NCBI GenBank assembly: GCA_035943635.1 | Contig: DASZBX010000023.1 | Coordinates: 1-64,000 of the forward strand | Origin: DASZBX01 sp035943635 | GTDB taxonomy: Bacteria; Actinomycetota; Actinomycetes; Streptomycetales; Catenulisporaceae | Reading direction: 5' to 3' | DNA: 64,000 nt | Part shown: in pieces, positions 31,854 to 40,939 of the stretch | Layout: each line of letters starts with the position of its first letter | Position numbering within the stretch: the stretch's first letter is position 1 | Made by a program: the position numbers and the translations under genes | The notes under the pieces: generated by a model | What the model was told of the DNA's origin: nothing | What the model saw: only the letters and a program-made list of their open reading frames with translations | The model's database searches: none

Positions 31854-34800
31854 TCAGCGCCCGGCGCCCGTGCTCAGCTCCTGGAACCGGGGACCATCAC
31901 CGCTCCGGACCCGCTGCCAGGCAGCCTGGAAGAACTCCGGCACCGGCACGACCGGCCGGGCCACCCCGAGCGGGATGTGCTTGTCCGCCCGGATGCCCAA
32001 CGCGTCCAGCTTCCACGCCTCGACCGGCAGGAACGGCGCCCTGAGCTCGGTCCACGGACCCGGCAGGAACAGCCCGCGCCCGGCCCGCGACCGCGTCCCG
32101 GCCACGACCAGATCCGTCGCGGCCAACTGCTCGCGCGCACCGGCCAGCCGGGCTGCGTTCCACCCGGTCCAGGCGGCCTGGTTGCGGTCGGTGGGATCCG
32201 GCAGGGCGAGCAGCATCAGGTACAGCGCCGCCGCATCCGGGCCCAGGCCCAGCGTGTCGGCGACCTCGGCGACCAGCGCGGGCACCGATCGGGCCGGGTC
32301 CTGGGCCGGGAACGGCTCCACGCCCTCGGCCGGCTGGCCGTACTGCGCCAACCGCTGCACGTCCTCGCCCAACAGCAGCCGCAGGGCCGCGACCGGATTC
32401 GCGTCGGAGCCGAACGGGCCGTTGTCGTCGACCCAGGCCAGGACCGGATCGCCTGGTCCTTCGACCAAGCACGGCAGCAGGACCGGCCAGGATGCCTCCC
32501 GGCGGAACAAGATCGGGCCGACGGTCTGCCGCCCGGACTCGTCGGTGCCGAGCGGCAGCCCGAACAGCTCGGCGGTGACCTCCGGCGTGCCCGGACACCC
32601 GATCCCCAGCTGCGTCCCGGGCCCGGTCATCCGGTCCCACAGGGTCCGCGCCGCGGTCGGCAGCCACCGGCGCAACTCGCTGCCGACCGGCAGCCGGTAG
32701 GCGAGCCAGAGCAGGGCCCGGACCAGCACGGCGTAGTCGTTGCCGTCGAGGTCGCCGCGGGTGGCCAGCCGTTGCATGCCCGCCTCGTCGAGCAGGTCCC
32801 GGACCGCGATCGTCACGTCCGGTTCGGTCCGGGAGTACCAGTCGGCGGTGTGCCGCAGCTCCGCGCTCGCCGCCTCCAACAGCTCTCCCGGCACCCGGAC
32901 CTGCCGCCCGTGCCGGGCGACCCACCACGCTGCCGCCCGCTCGACGTCCGGGCCGGTCGTCCACAGATCCGCGGCCGTGGCCGGAAGCAGTTCGCCCAGC
33001 AGTTCCCGGTGTTCGGCATGGGCTTTCACCAGCCGCCAAGCCGCGGTGTTGTACGCGAGGGCCGAACGGAAACCGAAGCGGGTGCGGTGTTTCGCCGAGA
33101 CGGGTTCGAAGTCGTAGGCCCTGAACGCCGGGAACCCGAGCAGGACCAGCGCCGCCTCTTCGCAGCTCAGCCCGGCCGCGTCGGCGAACCGTTCCACTAC
33201 CTGCGGGCGCCAGTCCGGTTCCCCGCGCTCGGCGAGCAACCGGTCGAACTCGGCCGGTCCGGTCTCGGGCCACGGCCAGGCCGGCAACCGCCACTCGCGG
33301 ACCACGGTCCAGCCGGGGACCTCGCCGAATCCGTGCCCGGCGTGGCTTTCGCGGGTGATCTCCACGGCCGACCACTCGGACATCGGGACGTCCTTGCCGT
33401 AGTAGCTCAGGCGCCGGAACGTCACCACGTGCCCGGCCGCGGTCGCGACGACCTCGGGGTGGAAGGTGGGCCGGTCCGGGGCGATGCTCAGCAGGCGGAC
33501 CCGTCCGGCCAGCGCGAGCAGGCCGCTGCTTTCCAGCAGTCGCGCCCGGTCGAGGGCGTCCGTCCGCGCGGTGCCCGTCCACGGCGCGCTCGCGGCGAGG
33601 TAGAGCTCGGTCCGCAGGTCGCGCCACGCCTCGAAGAACGCGATGCCGTCGAGCGCGCTCTCCTTGGGCTCCTTCCCAAAGGACCACGTCCTCACCATGC
33701 TGTCAGGGTACGGATTCGCTGCCGGATCCATGATGTGACGCAGCAGCAGTAGGTAGTCGGCGTCCTGATTCGCCTTCTTGGCCAAGGCGGCGACCCGGGC
33801 CGTCTCCTCCGGATCCGCTTCCGGCTCCTGCTGCGGCTCCGTCACCGGTTCGGCGGCGGCCTTGAGCGCGGCCAACAGGCCCGCGCAATGCGCCGCGTTG
33901 TGGACGAACCCGGCGACACCCATCAGCAGCCGCTCGTCGGTGATCTGCGGCAGACGCGGCCGCACGCCCTCGAGGACGGTCCAGAAGTTCGTCGCATCGG
34001 CGTTGTCCAGCAGGTCGCGTACGGTCTGCGTCGCCAGGCTCCGCAGCGCGGCGGAGCCGGCCAGATCGCGCGGGACCAGGAAATGCCAGTACCGCCACGG
34101 CGCCACGCACGAGGTCCCACGCGCGTGGGCCGGCCGGATCGCGCCGGTCACGATCCGGGCGACCGCCTGGCCCGCGCCCGTCATCAGGCTGACGCCGATC
34201 ATGGTCGGCGTGAGCGGCGAGCCGTGGCAGACGATCGCCAGGTCCTCGGTCGCGCCGGGGAAACGGATCGCGCCGACCAGCGCCGGGACGCCCATGTTCG
34301 CGTGGGCCAGGGGCCGCGGCCGGAAGCGGACGGTCCGGCCGTCGACGCCCGTGCCGGTCTGCGCGCCGGACGCATCGACGCTCGTGCGCCAACCCGACCG
34401 GCCCTCGGCCTGGCCGAGCGGACTGGCGTCGCTGCCCGGAGGCAGCGGCACCAGGTGGCAGGCTTCGGCCAACATGCCTGCGCCCGGCGCGGCCGGATCG
34501 GCGAAGAACCCGGGCGCTCCCGGCTCGCCGACCGTGCCGGCGAACGGGTCGAACTCGTGCCACCCCCGGCTCAATCCACAGGAGCGCGCATCCGGGGAAT
34601 ATTCGTGCACGAGCACCCAGTACCGCTCTCCGTCCGTCGCGACCGGCCCGAACTGCTCGCATTCGGCGTCCCCGGCGCGGTACGGCCGCCCGCCGAAGGA
34701 CCGGGACCCGTCCGGCAGTTCGAGCGAACCGGGCCGGACCTCGTCGGTCACGCCGTAGCCCGGGGGCAGGTCGAGCGGGTTGAGCGGCGAGCCGCTCCAG

Positions 34801-36449
34801 AAGACCAGGCCGTTGCGCCAGTTTTGGTGGACGGTGACCGAGAGCCGACTGCCGACCCAGCGCCGCCTGATCCGCACCCGCCAGGCGTCCGGCCGCATTT
34901 GCCCGTGTTCCGGGCCGTATATCAGCTTGTCAGGTCCGAGCACGGCCACTGCCGCGTTGTCGGCGGCGATCAGGTACGGCCACTGTTCGGTCAGGTCCAG
35001 CCGGGTGCCGCCGATCGGCTCGGTCAGTGTGGCGCAGGCCTCGTCGAGCGCCGGCCAGCCGAACTCGTCCAGGGCGGCCCGCAGCAGCGGCCGGAAGCGC
35101 GGGTCCGCCTCCAGCGCCAGCAGGTCCGACGGTGTCTCGGCGCGGTACACGGTCAGCGCGGCGGGCAGGAACGAGAAGCCGGGCCCCGGATCGGCCACCT
35201 CGATCCCGGCGGCCAGGTAGGCGTCCACCAAGTCGACGTGCAGGCACGCCTGATCGGGCAGGCGCAGCGGCGCGCCCTCGGCCCGCAGCCGCGGCGCCAT
35301 CTGCCGGACCAGGTCCAACAGCGCGGGCGGCGGCCAGGCGACAGGATACCGGTAGTGCTCGCCGTGCCGGGAGGTGAAGTCGGCCAGCCACCGGGCTGCG
35401 CCACCGGCCAGGAGCGCCTCGGGCGGGAGGGTGTCGAGCGGCTCGGTCAGCCCGTCAAGCGCCCCGCAGTCGCGCAACACGTCCAGCCAGAACCGGTCCG
35501 CGTCGAGCAGGGCGGCGCCCGGCACGGTCGGCAGGTGGTCCAGCAGCCGGCCGCGGACCGCCGGTTCGGCCCGGGCCAGGGCGACCAGCGCCGGACGGTA
35601 GGCGTCCCAGAACTGCTGCCCGGCTCGGTCCAGCGCGGGCAGCGGCAGCAGTTCGCGCAGCAGGTCTTGCTCGGCCGCGGACTGGTCGAGTTTCGCCGCT
35701 TTGGCCAGGCGGCGCAGGTCGGCCTGCATGGCGGTGTACGGCGGCAGGCCGCCGACGATCCGTTCCACGCACACCCGGCGGAACCGGCGGTGGGCGTCGT
35801 CCGGCGCCACGCGCGCGGACAACTCCTTGGCGTACGAGCTCAGCGCCTTGGCGGTCACGGCCCCGGCGAGGGCGAACTCGACGTACGCGTCGGTGAGTGC
35901 GCCCTCCTCCACGTCCAGCCCGTGCGTGCGCTCGGCCTCCCGGGCCTTGCCGAACATCGTGGCGGCGACGCCCGGGTTCTGCCCGGCCAGGAAGGCCCGC
36001 GCGGCCTGCTCGTAGTAGGCGGGCAGGAAGTGCGGGACGCTGGCCGCGAGCCCGGCCGCCACCCGCTCGAACTCGCCCCGGGCGACCACCGGCGCGGTCG
36101 CGGCCAGCCGGGAGAACCGCTCGATCTCCTTGACCAGGGCCAACGCGTGCCGTTTGTTGGCCGGGTCGTGCACCAGCACCCAGGCCGGGAAGCCCAGCGC
36201 CTGCCGCCGGGCCACCCCGACCGGCACCGGCGGGTGCGCGGGCGGGCCGAACCCGAGGAAGTCGAGCACGAGGTCCTCGGCCGGCCCGAGCGGCTCGGTG
36301 GCCAGCCGGACCACGACCCGGTCGGCCAGCGCAGGGTGCGTATATGAGCGGGCGGTGAGCGTGTCGCGGCGGTCGCCGGGATGCGTGTCCGGCAAAGCGA
36401 TCGCGCCCATGTCGAGTGAGCGCTCGAACGAGCCGTCTGAGCCGTCCAT
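31854..36449 (-). CDS. Giant uncharacterised protein (about 1531 aa), paralog of 55647-60866
   Basis: This large soluble protein lacks a signal peptide and TM segments. Its N-terminal third is helical, with TPR-like repeats (LPAYYEQAARAFLAGQNPGV; MFGKAREAERTHGL). The middle is strand-rich, with Trp/Tyr/Gly motifs such as WPYLIAADNA and SFGGRPYRAGD. The C-terminal part includes GEVPGWTVVREW, an ALYLMLLALPDPTDRNQAAW motif and LAATDLVVAG. The same motifs in the same order occur in the 1739-aa gene at 55.6 kb, so they are paralogs. No enzyme motif was recognised. The start is ATG 36449 or GTG 36473. A MITE-like element lies directly upstream. Confidence 0.75.
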   Translation of the reverse strand: MDGSDGSFERSLDMGAIALPDTHPGDRRDTLTARSYTHPALADRVVVRLATEPLGPAEDLVLDFLGFGPPAHPPVPVGVARRQALGFPAWVLVHDPANKRHALALVKEIERFSRLAATAPVVARGEFERVAAGLAASVPHFLPAYYEQAARAFLAGQNPGVAATMFGKAREAERTHGLDVEEGALTDAYVEFALAGAVTAKALSSYAKELSARVAPDDAHRRFRRVCVERIVGGLPPYTAMQADLRRLAKAAKLDQSAAEQDLLRELLPLPALDRAGQQFWDAYRPALVALARAEPAVRGRLLDHLPTVPGAALLDADRFWLDVLRDCGALDGLTEPLDTLPPEALLAGGAARWLADFTSRHGEHYRYPVAWPPPALLDLVRQMAPRLRAEGAPLRLPDQACLHVDLVDAYLAAGIEVADPGPGFSFLPAALTVYRAETPSDLLALEADPRFRPLLRAALDEFGWPALDEACATLTEPIGGTRLDLTEQWPYLIAADNAAVAVLGPDKLIYGPEHGQMRPDAWRVRIRRRWVGSRLSVTVHQNWRNGLVFWSGSPLNPLDLPPGYGVTDEVRPGSLELPDGSRSFGGRPYRAGDAECEQFGPVATDGERYWVLVHEYSPDARSCGLSRGWHEFDPFAGTVGEPGAPGFFADPAAPGAGMLAEACHLVPLPPGSDASPLGQAEGRSGWRTSVDASGAQTGTGVDGRTVRFRPRPLAHANMGVPALVGAIRFPGATEDLAIVCHGSPLTPTMIGVSLMTGAGQAVARIVTGAIRPAHARGTSCVAPWRYWHFLVPRDLAGSAALRSLATQTVRDLLDNADATNFWTVLEGVRPRLPQITDERLLMGVAGFVHNAAHCAGLLAALKAAAEPVTEPQQEPEADPEETARVAALAKKANQDADYLLLLRHIMDPAANPYPDSMVRTWSFGKEPKESALDGIAFFEAWRDLRTELYLAASAPWTGTARTDALDRARLLESSGLLALAGRVRLLSIAPDRPTFHPEVVATAAGHVVTFRRLSYYGKDVPMSEWSAVEITRESHAGHGFGEVPGWTVVREWRLPAWPWPETGPAEFDRLLAERGEPDWRPQVVERFADAAGLSCEEAALVLLGFPAFRAYDFEPVSAKHRTRFGFRSALAYNTAAWRLVKAHAEHRELLGELLPATAADLWTTGPDVERAAAWWVARHGRQVRVPGELLEAASAELRHTADWYSRTEPDVTIAVRDLLDEAGMQRLATRGDLDGNDYAVLVRALLWLAYRLPVGSELRRWLPTAARTLWDRMTGPGTQLGIGCPGTPEVTAELFGLPLGTDESGRQTVGPILFRREASWPVLLPCLVEGPGDPVLAWVDDNGPFGSDANPVAALRLLLGEDVQRLAQYGQPAEGVEPFPAQDPARSVPALVAEVADTLGLGPDAAALYLMLLALPDPTDRNQAAWTGWNAARLAGAREQLAATDLVVAGTRSRAGRGLFLPGPWTELRAPFLPVEAWKLDALGIRADKHIPLGVARPVVPVPEFFQAAWQRVRSGDGPRFQELSTGAGR

Positions 36450-36863
36450 GCTGGTCCGCCGATCTTCCGACACCCTCACCACCCGCGCGCCCCGCCCGGT
36501 GCAGGCCACCCTAGACGAGTTGTTCCGAATTCTGACGCGGCGAAACGCCTGATCGGCGGCGCCTGGCCGCACTCCGCGGCCAACCACAGACGACAAAGTA
36601 TGCGGTCGACCGCGGCGCACGCCCAGCCACCACCGCTGAGCCGTTTCGCCGCGCGCACTCACCCGGCAGGTCAGCGCGCTTACCAGCAACTCGGCTCAGG
36701 CGCCAGAATTCGGAACAACTCGTCTAGCGGGGGCCGCCGACTACGAGCTCGGCCATGGCGTTCGGCGAGCTCATGCTGCCGGGCATGCGCGGCATGAACG
36801 CGTTCATGGCCATGGCGCATGACTCGAACCCTGCCTCGCCCGCACCTGCGCCTACACCTGCGC
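36450..36863. other. Intergenic region largely occupied by a MITE-like element
   Basis: Of these 414 bases, 216 belong to the element at 36511-36726. The remainder is the 5' leader of the giant gene and about 137 bases after argS with no recognisable gene. Confidence 0.6.
36511..36726. mobile_element. MITE-like element, 216 bp copy
   Basis: The element begins CTAGACGAGTTGTTCCGAAT and ends with the exact inverted complement; the terminal repeat is 24 bases. Each end carries CTAG, as expected for IS630/Tc1-mariner-type insertion at CTAG with TA duplication. Subterminal GCGGCGAAACG and the CTGAGCCGAGTTGC segment match the 100-bp copy at 41.1 kb in inverted orientation. It has an extra internal ~116 bases including another GCCGTTTCGCCGCG. 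No transposase is encoded, so it would be non-autonomous. Confidence 0.75.
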
Positions 36864-38588
36864 TTACATCTGCTCGGGCGACTCGATCCCGAGCAGACCA
36901 AGACCCGTCTTGAGCACCCGGCTGGTCAGGTCGCACAGCACGAGCCGCCCGGCCCGCACCTCGCCCTCCGACTTGAGCACCGGGCAGTTCTCGTAGAACC
37001 CGCTGAAAGCCGCGGCCAGGCCGAACAGGTAGTGCGCGAGCCGGTGGAACTCCAGCGACGCGGCCACCTCGGTGACCACCCCGCCGAAGGCCAACAGCTC
37101 CAGCGCCAGCCTGCGCTCGGCCGGCTCGCCGACCGGCACCGCGCCCGGCCGCGGGTCCGGCTCGATCCCGGCCCGGCGGAAGATCGAGCAGATCCGGGCC
37201 CGAGCGTACTGCAGGTAGGGCGCCGTGTTGCCGTCCAGGGACACCATCCGGTCCAGGTCGAACACGTAGTCCTTGACCCGGTCCGTGGACAGGTCGGCGT
37301 ACTTGACCGCGCCGATGCCGACCGCGTGCGCGATCTGCTCGCGCTGCTGCGGGCCCAGCTCCGGGTTCTTCTCCGCCACGACCACCGCGGCCCGGCTCAC
37401 CGCCTCGTCCAGCAGCTCGGCCAGCCGCACCGACACGCCCGCCCGGGTACGCAGGATCTTGCCGTCCTCCCCGAGCACCGAGCCGAACCCGGCGTAGTCG
37501 GTCCGGGCCGGGGCGGCGAGCCAGCCGGCCGCCCGGGCGACCTCGAAGACCATCTCCAGGTGCTGGCGCTGCGGCAGCCCGACCACGTAGACCAGCCGGG
37601 TCGAGTGCAGCACGCCGATCCGCCGCCGGATCGTGGCCAGGTCGGTCGCCGCGTACCCGAAGCCGCCGTCGGACTTCTGCACGATCAGCGGCAGCCGGTC
37701 CCCGTCCCGGTTGCTGAACCCGGCCGGGAAGACGCACTTGGCGCCGTCGCTCACCTCCAGCAGGCCGAGCGCGTCCAGTTCCGCGACCACCGAGTCCAGC
37801 TGGTCGTTGTAGAAGCTCTCGCCGAAGTAGTCCTGGTCGGTGAGGGTGACGTCCAGCCGGTCGTACACGGTCGCGAAGTACTTCTTCGACTCGCCGATCA
37901 GCACCTCCCACAACCGCCGGGTGGCCGGATCGCCGGACTGCAGCGCGACCACCCGCCGCCGGGCCCGGTCCTTGAACGCCTCGTCGGCGTCGAACTTGCG
38001 CCGGGCCGCCTGGTAGAAACCGTTGAGGTCCCCGACCGACAGCTCCTGCGCCGCCTCGGCCTCGCCGACGTCCAGCAGGTGCTCGATCAGCATGCCGAAC
38101 GGCGTGCCCCACTCGCCGATGTGGTTCTGCCGGATCACCCGGTGCCCCTGGAACTCCAGCACCCGCGCCGCGGCGTCGCCGATGATGGTCGAACGCAGGT
38201 GCCCGACGTGCATCTCCTTCGCGGCGTTGGGCGCCGAGTAGTCGATCGTCACGACCTCCGGCGCCGCGGCCGGGTCCACCCCGAGCCGCGGGTCGGCGGC
38301 CTGCTCGGCCAGCATCCGGCCGAGCAGCGGATCGGACACGGTCAGATTGATGAACCCCGGGCCGGAGATCTCCACCTTCGCGCACACGTCGTCGAGCTCG
38401 GCCGCCGCGACCGCCTTCGCCGCGATCGCCCGCGGACTCTCGCCCAACCGCCGGGCCAGCGCCAACGCGGCGTCGGACTGGAAGTCGGCGTGCTGGGACC
38501 GGCGCACGGTCGGATCCACCGGGCCGCCGGCCAACAGGGCGAACGCGGGCGCCAGGCGCCGCTTGAGTACTTCTTCGACGTCGGTCAT
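36864..38588 (-). CDS. argS: Arginyl-tRNA synthetase
   Basis: This 574-aa class I synthetase attaches arginine to tRNA-Arg. It has the N-terminal additional domain, the HIGH-like motif HVGHLRSTIIGD preceded by IDYSAPNAAKEM, and the family segment DGGFGYAATDLATI. The DALR-type anticodon-binding domain ends with the usual LGLLGIESPEQM. A canonical KMSKS is not evident, as in many ArgRS. It has full length for the family. The ATG at 38588 gives MTDVEEVL. It is an essential gene, so it anchors this region as chromosome. A MITE-like element lies 137 bases past its stop. Confidence 0.97.
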   Translation of the reverse strand: MTDVEEVLKRRLAPAFALLAGGPVDPTVRRSQHADFQSDAALALARRLGESPRAIAAKAVAAAELDDVCAKVEISGPGFINLTVSDPLLGRMLAEQAADPRLGVDPAAAPEVVTIDYSAPNAAKEMHVGHLRSTIIGDAAARVLEFQGHRVIRQNHIGEWGTPFGMLIEHLLDVGEAEAAQELSVGDLNGFYQAARRKFDADEAFKDRARRRVVALQSGDPATRRLWEVLIGESKKYFATVYDRLDVTLTDQDYFGESFYNDQLDSVVAELDALGLLEVSDGAKCVFPAGFSNRDGDRLPLIVQKSDGGFGYAATDLATIRRRIGVLHSTRLVYVVGLPQRQHLEMVFEVARAAGWLAAPARTDYAGFGSVLGEDGKILRTRAGVSVRLAELLDEAVSRAAVVVAEKNPELGPQQREQIAHAVGIGAVKYADLSTDRVKDYVFDLDRMVSLDGNTAPYLQYARARICSIFRRAGIEPDPRPGAVPVGEPAERRLALELLAFGGVVTEVAASLEFHRLAHYLFGLAAAFSGFYENCPVLKSEGEVRAGRLVLCDLTSRVLKTGLGLLGIESPEQM

Positions 38589-38637
38589 GGCAGGCAAGTG
38601 TAGGAGAGGGAGGGTGATCTCGGACAATCTAATTGCG

Positions 38638-38665
38638 TTGCGCCCGGCGCCCACCCGTCTAGCAT
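38638..38665 (+). promoter_or_regulatory. Promoter candidate for the APH-like gene
   Basis: TTGCGC (38638-38643) and TAGCAT (38660-38665) are 16 bases apart. Only 7 bases separate the -10 from the ATG at 38673, which suggests a leaderless transcript. Confidence 0.35.
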
Positions 38666-38672
38666 GCGCTCT

Positions 38673-39632
38673 ATGACTGAGGGCGAAGTGGTGCCGCTCG
38701 AACTGGCCCAGGCTGAACGGATCCTCCGGAGTGTGTACCCCGCGGCTGCGGTGACCGATGTGCTGCTCAGGAGCGGTGGCCAGCTCAGCACGGTGTACGA
38801 GGTGCGCAGCGAGGACCCGGCGCACAACGTGATCTTCAAGATCTACGCCGACCAGTGGCGATGGAAGCAGCGCAAGGAAGTGTGGGTCTACGAACTGCTC
38901 GCCGCGCACACGGCGTGGCCGGCGCCCGCGGTCCTGCACCATGACCGGGATGGCGGCCCGGGCGGCCGGGCTGTCACCGTGCTGAGTCTGTTGGAAGGGC
39001 TGCCCTTGTCGGAGGTCGCCGAGGATCTCGATGAGGATCAGGTCACTGAGTTGTACCGGCAGATGGGCGCGGCGCTGGCCGAAGCGCACACGATCGGCCA
39101 AGAGGCATACGGCTATCTGGTCACCGGAATCCTCGATCCGCTGCCGGATAACGGCTCGTATATGCAGCGCCAGTTCGGCAAGCGGCTCAAGGAATTTGAG
39201 GACCTCGGCGGCGATGAGAACCTGTATGCGGCTGCTGTGAAGCGAGTAGAGCAGGGGCGTGTCCTGGTCGATAACTGTCAGGGACCTGTGCTGTGCCACA
39301 ACGACCTGCACGAGGGCAACGTCCTCGTCGCGCAGGATCCGGGCGGCGACTGGCGTATCAGCGGGCTGATCGACGTCGAGAACGCCGTGGCCGCCGACCC
39401 GCTGCTGGATCTGGCCAAGACGGACTACTACTCGCTCGGCCGGGGCGAGCGTGAACGAGCGGCGTTGCTCGAAGGATACGGCCCGCTGCCCGAGGACGCG
39501 GCCGACCGGCTGGCCCTGTACCGGCTGTACCACGCGTTCGAACTGTGGGACTGGTTCCGCTCCATCAACATGGCAGAGCCCTTGGAAGGTATCGCGGCAG
39601 AGATCGCGCGACTGGTCGGGCTGGCCGACTGA
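38673..39632 (+). CDS. Aminoglycoside phosphotransferase (APH)-fold kinase
   Basis: The 319-aa protein has the APH/choline-kinase fold: an N-lobe with VIFKIYADQWRWKQRKEVWV (the ATP-binding Lys), the catalytic loop LCHNDLHEGNVL and the metal-binding IDVENAVAADP. APH-fold enzymes phosphorylate small hydroxylated molecules or, rarely, antibiotics. There is no context for resistance. It is divergent from argS and has possible leaderless transcription. Substrate unknown. Confidence 0.85.
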   Translation: MTEGEVVPLELAQAERILRSVYPAAAVTDVLLRSGGQLSTVYEVRSEDPAHNVIFKIYADQWRWKQRKEVWVYELLAAHTAWPAPAVLHHDRDGGPGGRAVTVLSLLEGLPLSEVAEDLDEDQVTELYRQMGAALAEAHTIGQEAYGYLVTGILDPLPDNGSYMQRQFGKRLKEFEDLGGDENLYAAAVKRVEQGRVLVDNCQGPVLCHNDLHEGNVLVAQDPGGDWRISGLIDVENAVAADPLLDLAKTDYYSLGRGERERAALLEGYGPLPEDAADRLALYRLYHAFELWDWFRSINMAEPLEGIAAEIARLVGLAD

Positions 39633-39646
39633 GCAGACTGAGCCGA

Positions 39647-39698
39647 CTGGTCAGCAGCGGTAGGAGCCTCCGCGAATCCCCTACCACTGCCTGACCAG
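39647..39698. terminator. Bidirectional hairpin between convergent genes
   Basis: CTGGTCAG (39647-39654) pairs with CTGACCAG (39691-39698), extended by GGTAGG/CCTACC with one bulge. It lies between the convergent APH-like and MDR genes. Confidence 0.6.
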
Positions 39699-39739
39699 CG
39701 GGCTGTTTGACTGCTTACCTACGCGACCTGTGTACCTGC

Positions 39740-40939
39740 TTACGCGGCGCTCGTCTCATCGTTCACCTGGAAGCAGGGAAAGAAGTCGAAGCAGTCGTTG
39801 TGGTAGTCGTCGACCAGCTCCGGGACCTCGTCGAAGGTGTACAGGCGCGGGTCGGGCGTGGGCATCCAGCCGGTGCGCTCGGCGTAGGCGACGGCGTCCA
39901 CGCCCTGGTCGTAGCGGGCGTAGTGGGTGTTGATGTGCTGCTGGCGGCTGATGCAGTCGGTGGCCCGCAGCGTCCAGGTCTTCATCCCGGCCTTCCACCC
40001 GGCGGTCGTGCGCACGGACTGGCGGCCAAGTGCCTTGCTGGTCACCCGGTGCAGCGGCCCGCCGATCATGTCGACGAAGATCTGCACCATGTCGCCGTTC
40101 GTCCGCTGGAGCACCTCGGCCAGGAAGGCCTTCTCGTTCTCCCGGTACAGCTCGCGGTACTCCGGGTCCATCGACCAACGCCGCTCGTCGAACCGCAGGT
40201 CGCCGTAGAGGGTGCGGTCCAGCGGGGTGATCCCGGCGGTCTCGATCTGCTTGAGCCGGGCCGGGGTGGAGGCGAGCATCACGCTGCGGCAGCCGTGCCG
40301 CGCGGCGAGGTCGAGCTCGGCCAGGCTGACCCCGCCGCCCCAGGCCCACACGTGCGGCGAGGGCGCGAAGTGCTCCGGCATCTGCACCCGGAAGGTCGGG
40401 TAGGCGACGTGCCAGTTGCCCCACGCGGTGATGTAGCGCAGGGAGAACGCGGCCCACTGGGCGTCGGAGTAGCGGGTGTCGTCCGGCAGCGGGATGAGCG
40501 TGGTCTGCGGCATCACGGTCCGGGTGGCCAGGACGCCGACCGTGCCGGGCGCGTCGTAGGCGAACGCGCCGATCGGGTAGCCCCAGCGGTCGGAGGTGCC
40601 GATCCCGAAGACCAGGGCCTTCTGGCCCGGCTCGACGGTGGTCACGTCCGGGCCGCAGCGCAGGACGCGCACTGTGCCGGCGTTGCCGAGCACGACACCG
40701 TCCTCGCCGCGGGCCCGGCAGATGTCGATCGGGGACCGGGTCACGGCGTGGCCCATGTTGCCCTCCCAGCAACCGACCAGCGGCGCGACCAGGACCTCGC
40801 CTGGACCGGGTTCGGGGATGTCGATCGTGCCGCGGACCAGTTTGGCCGGGGCGGGGGTGGCGGCGGAAGCGGGGGCGGCGGTGGTGGATGACTGGTCGAG
40901 CTCGCCCGCGGGCAGGATCCATGCGTCGGCGGTGGGCAT
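39740..40939 (-). CDS. Divergent MDR-superfamily dehydrogenase
   Basis: The 399-aa protein has a GroES-like half (GTIDIPEPGPGEVLVAPLVG; GVVLGNAGTVRVL; EPGQKALVFG) and a Rossmann half with VWAWGGGVSLAELDLAARHG. The C-terminal ~100 residues (KTWTLRATDCISRQQHINTH) are rich in His, Tyr and Asp and atypical for common alcohol dehydrogenases. Catalytic zinc ligands are not obvious. It resembles crotonyl-CoA reductase-like MDR proteins only distantly. GGAG precedes the ATG at 40939. No substrate can be assigned. Confidence 0.7.
   Translation of the reverse strand: MPTADAWILPAGELDQSSTTAAPASAATPAPAKLVRGTIDIPEPGPGEVLVAPLVGCWEGNMGHAVTRSPIDICRARGEDGVVLGNAGTVRVLRCGPDVTTVEPGQKALVFGIGTSDRWGYPIGAFAYDAPGTVGVLATRTVMPQTTLIPLPDDTRYSDAQWAAFSLRYITAWGNWHVAYPTFRVQMPEHFAPSPHVWAWGGGVSLAELDLAARHGCRSVMLASTPARLKQIETAGITPLDRTLYGDLRFDERRWSMDPEYRELYRENEKAFLAEVLQRTNGDMVQIFVDMIGGPLHRVTSKALGRQSVRTTAGWKAGMKTWTLRATDCISRQQHINTHYARYDQGVDAVAYAERTGWMPTPDPRLYTFDEVPELVDDYHNDCFDFFPCFQVNDETSAA

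Noticed and set aside
39740..40939. Crotonyl-CoA carboxylase/reductase (ccr)
   Set aside because: Similarity is only at MDR-superfamily level. Length, C-terminal part and the absence of ethylmalonyl-CoA pathway neighbours do not support it.
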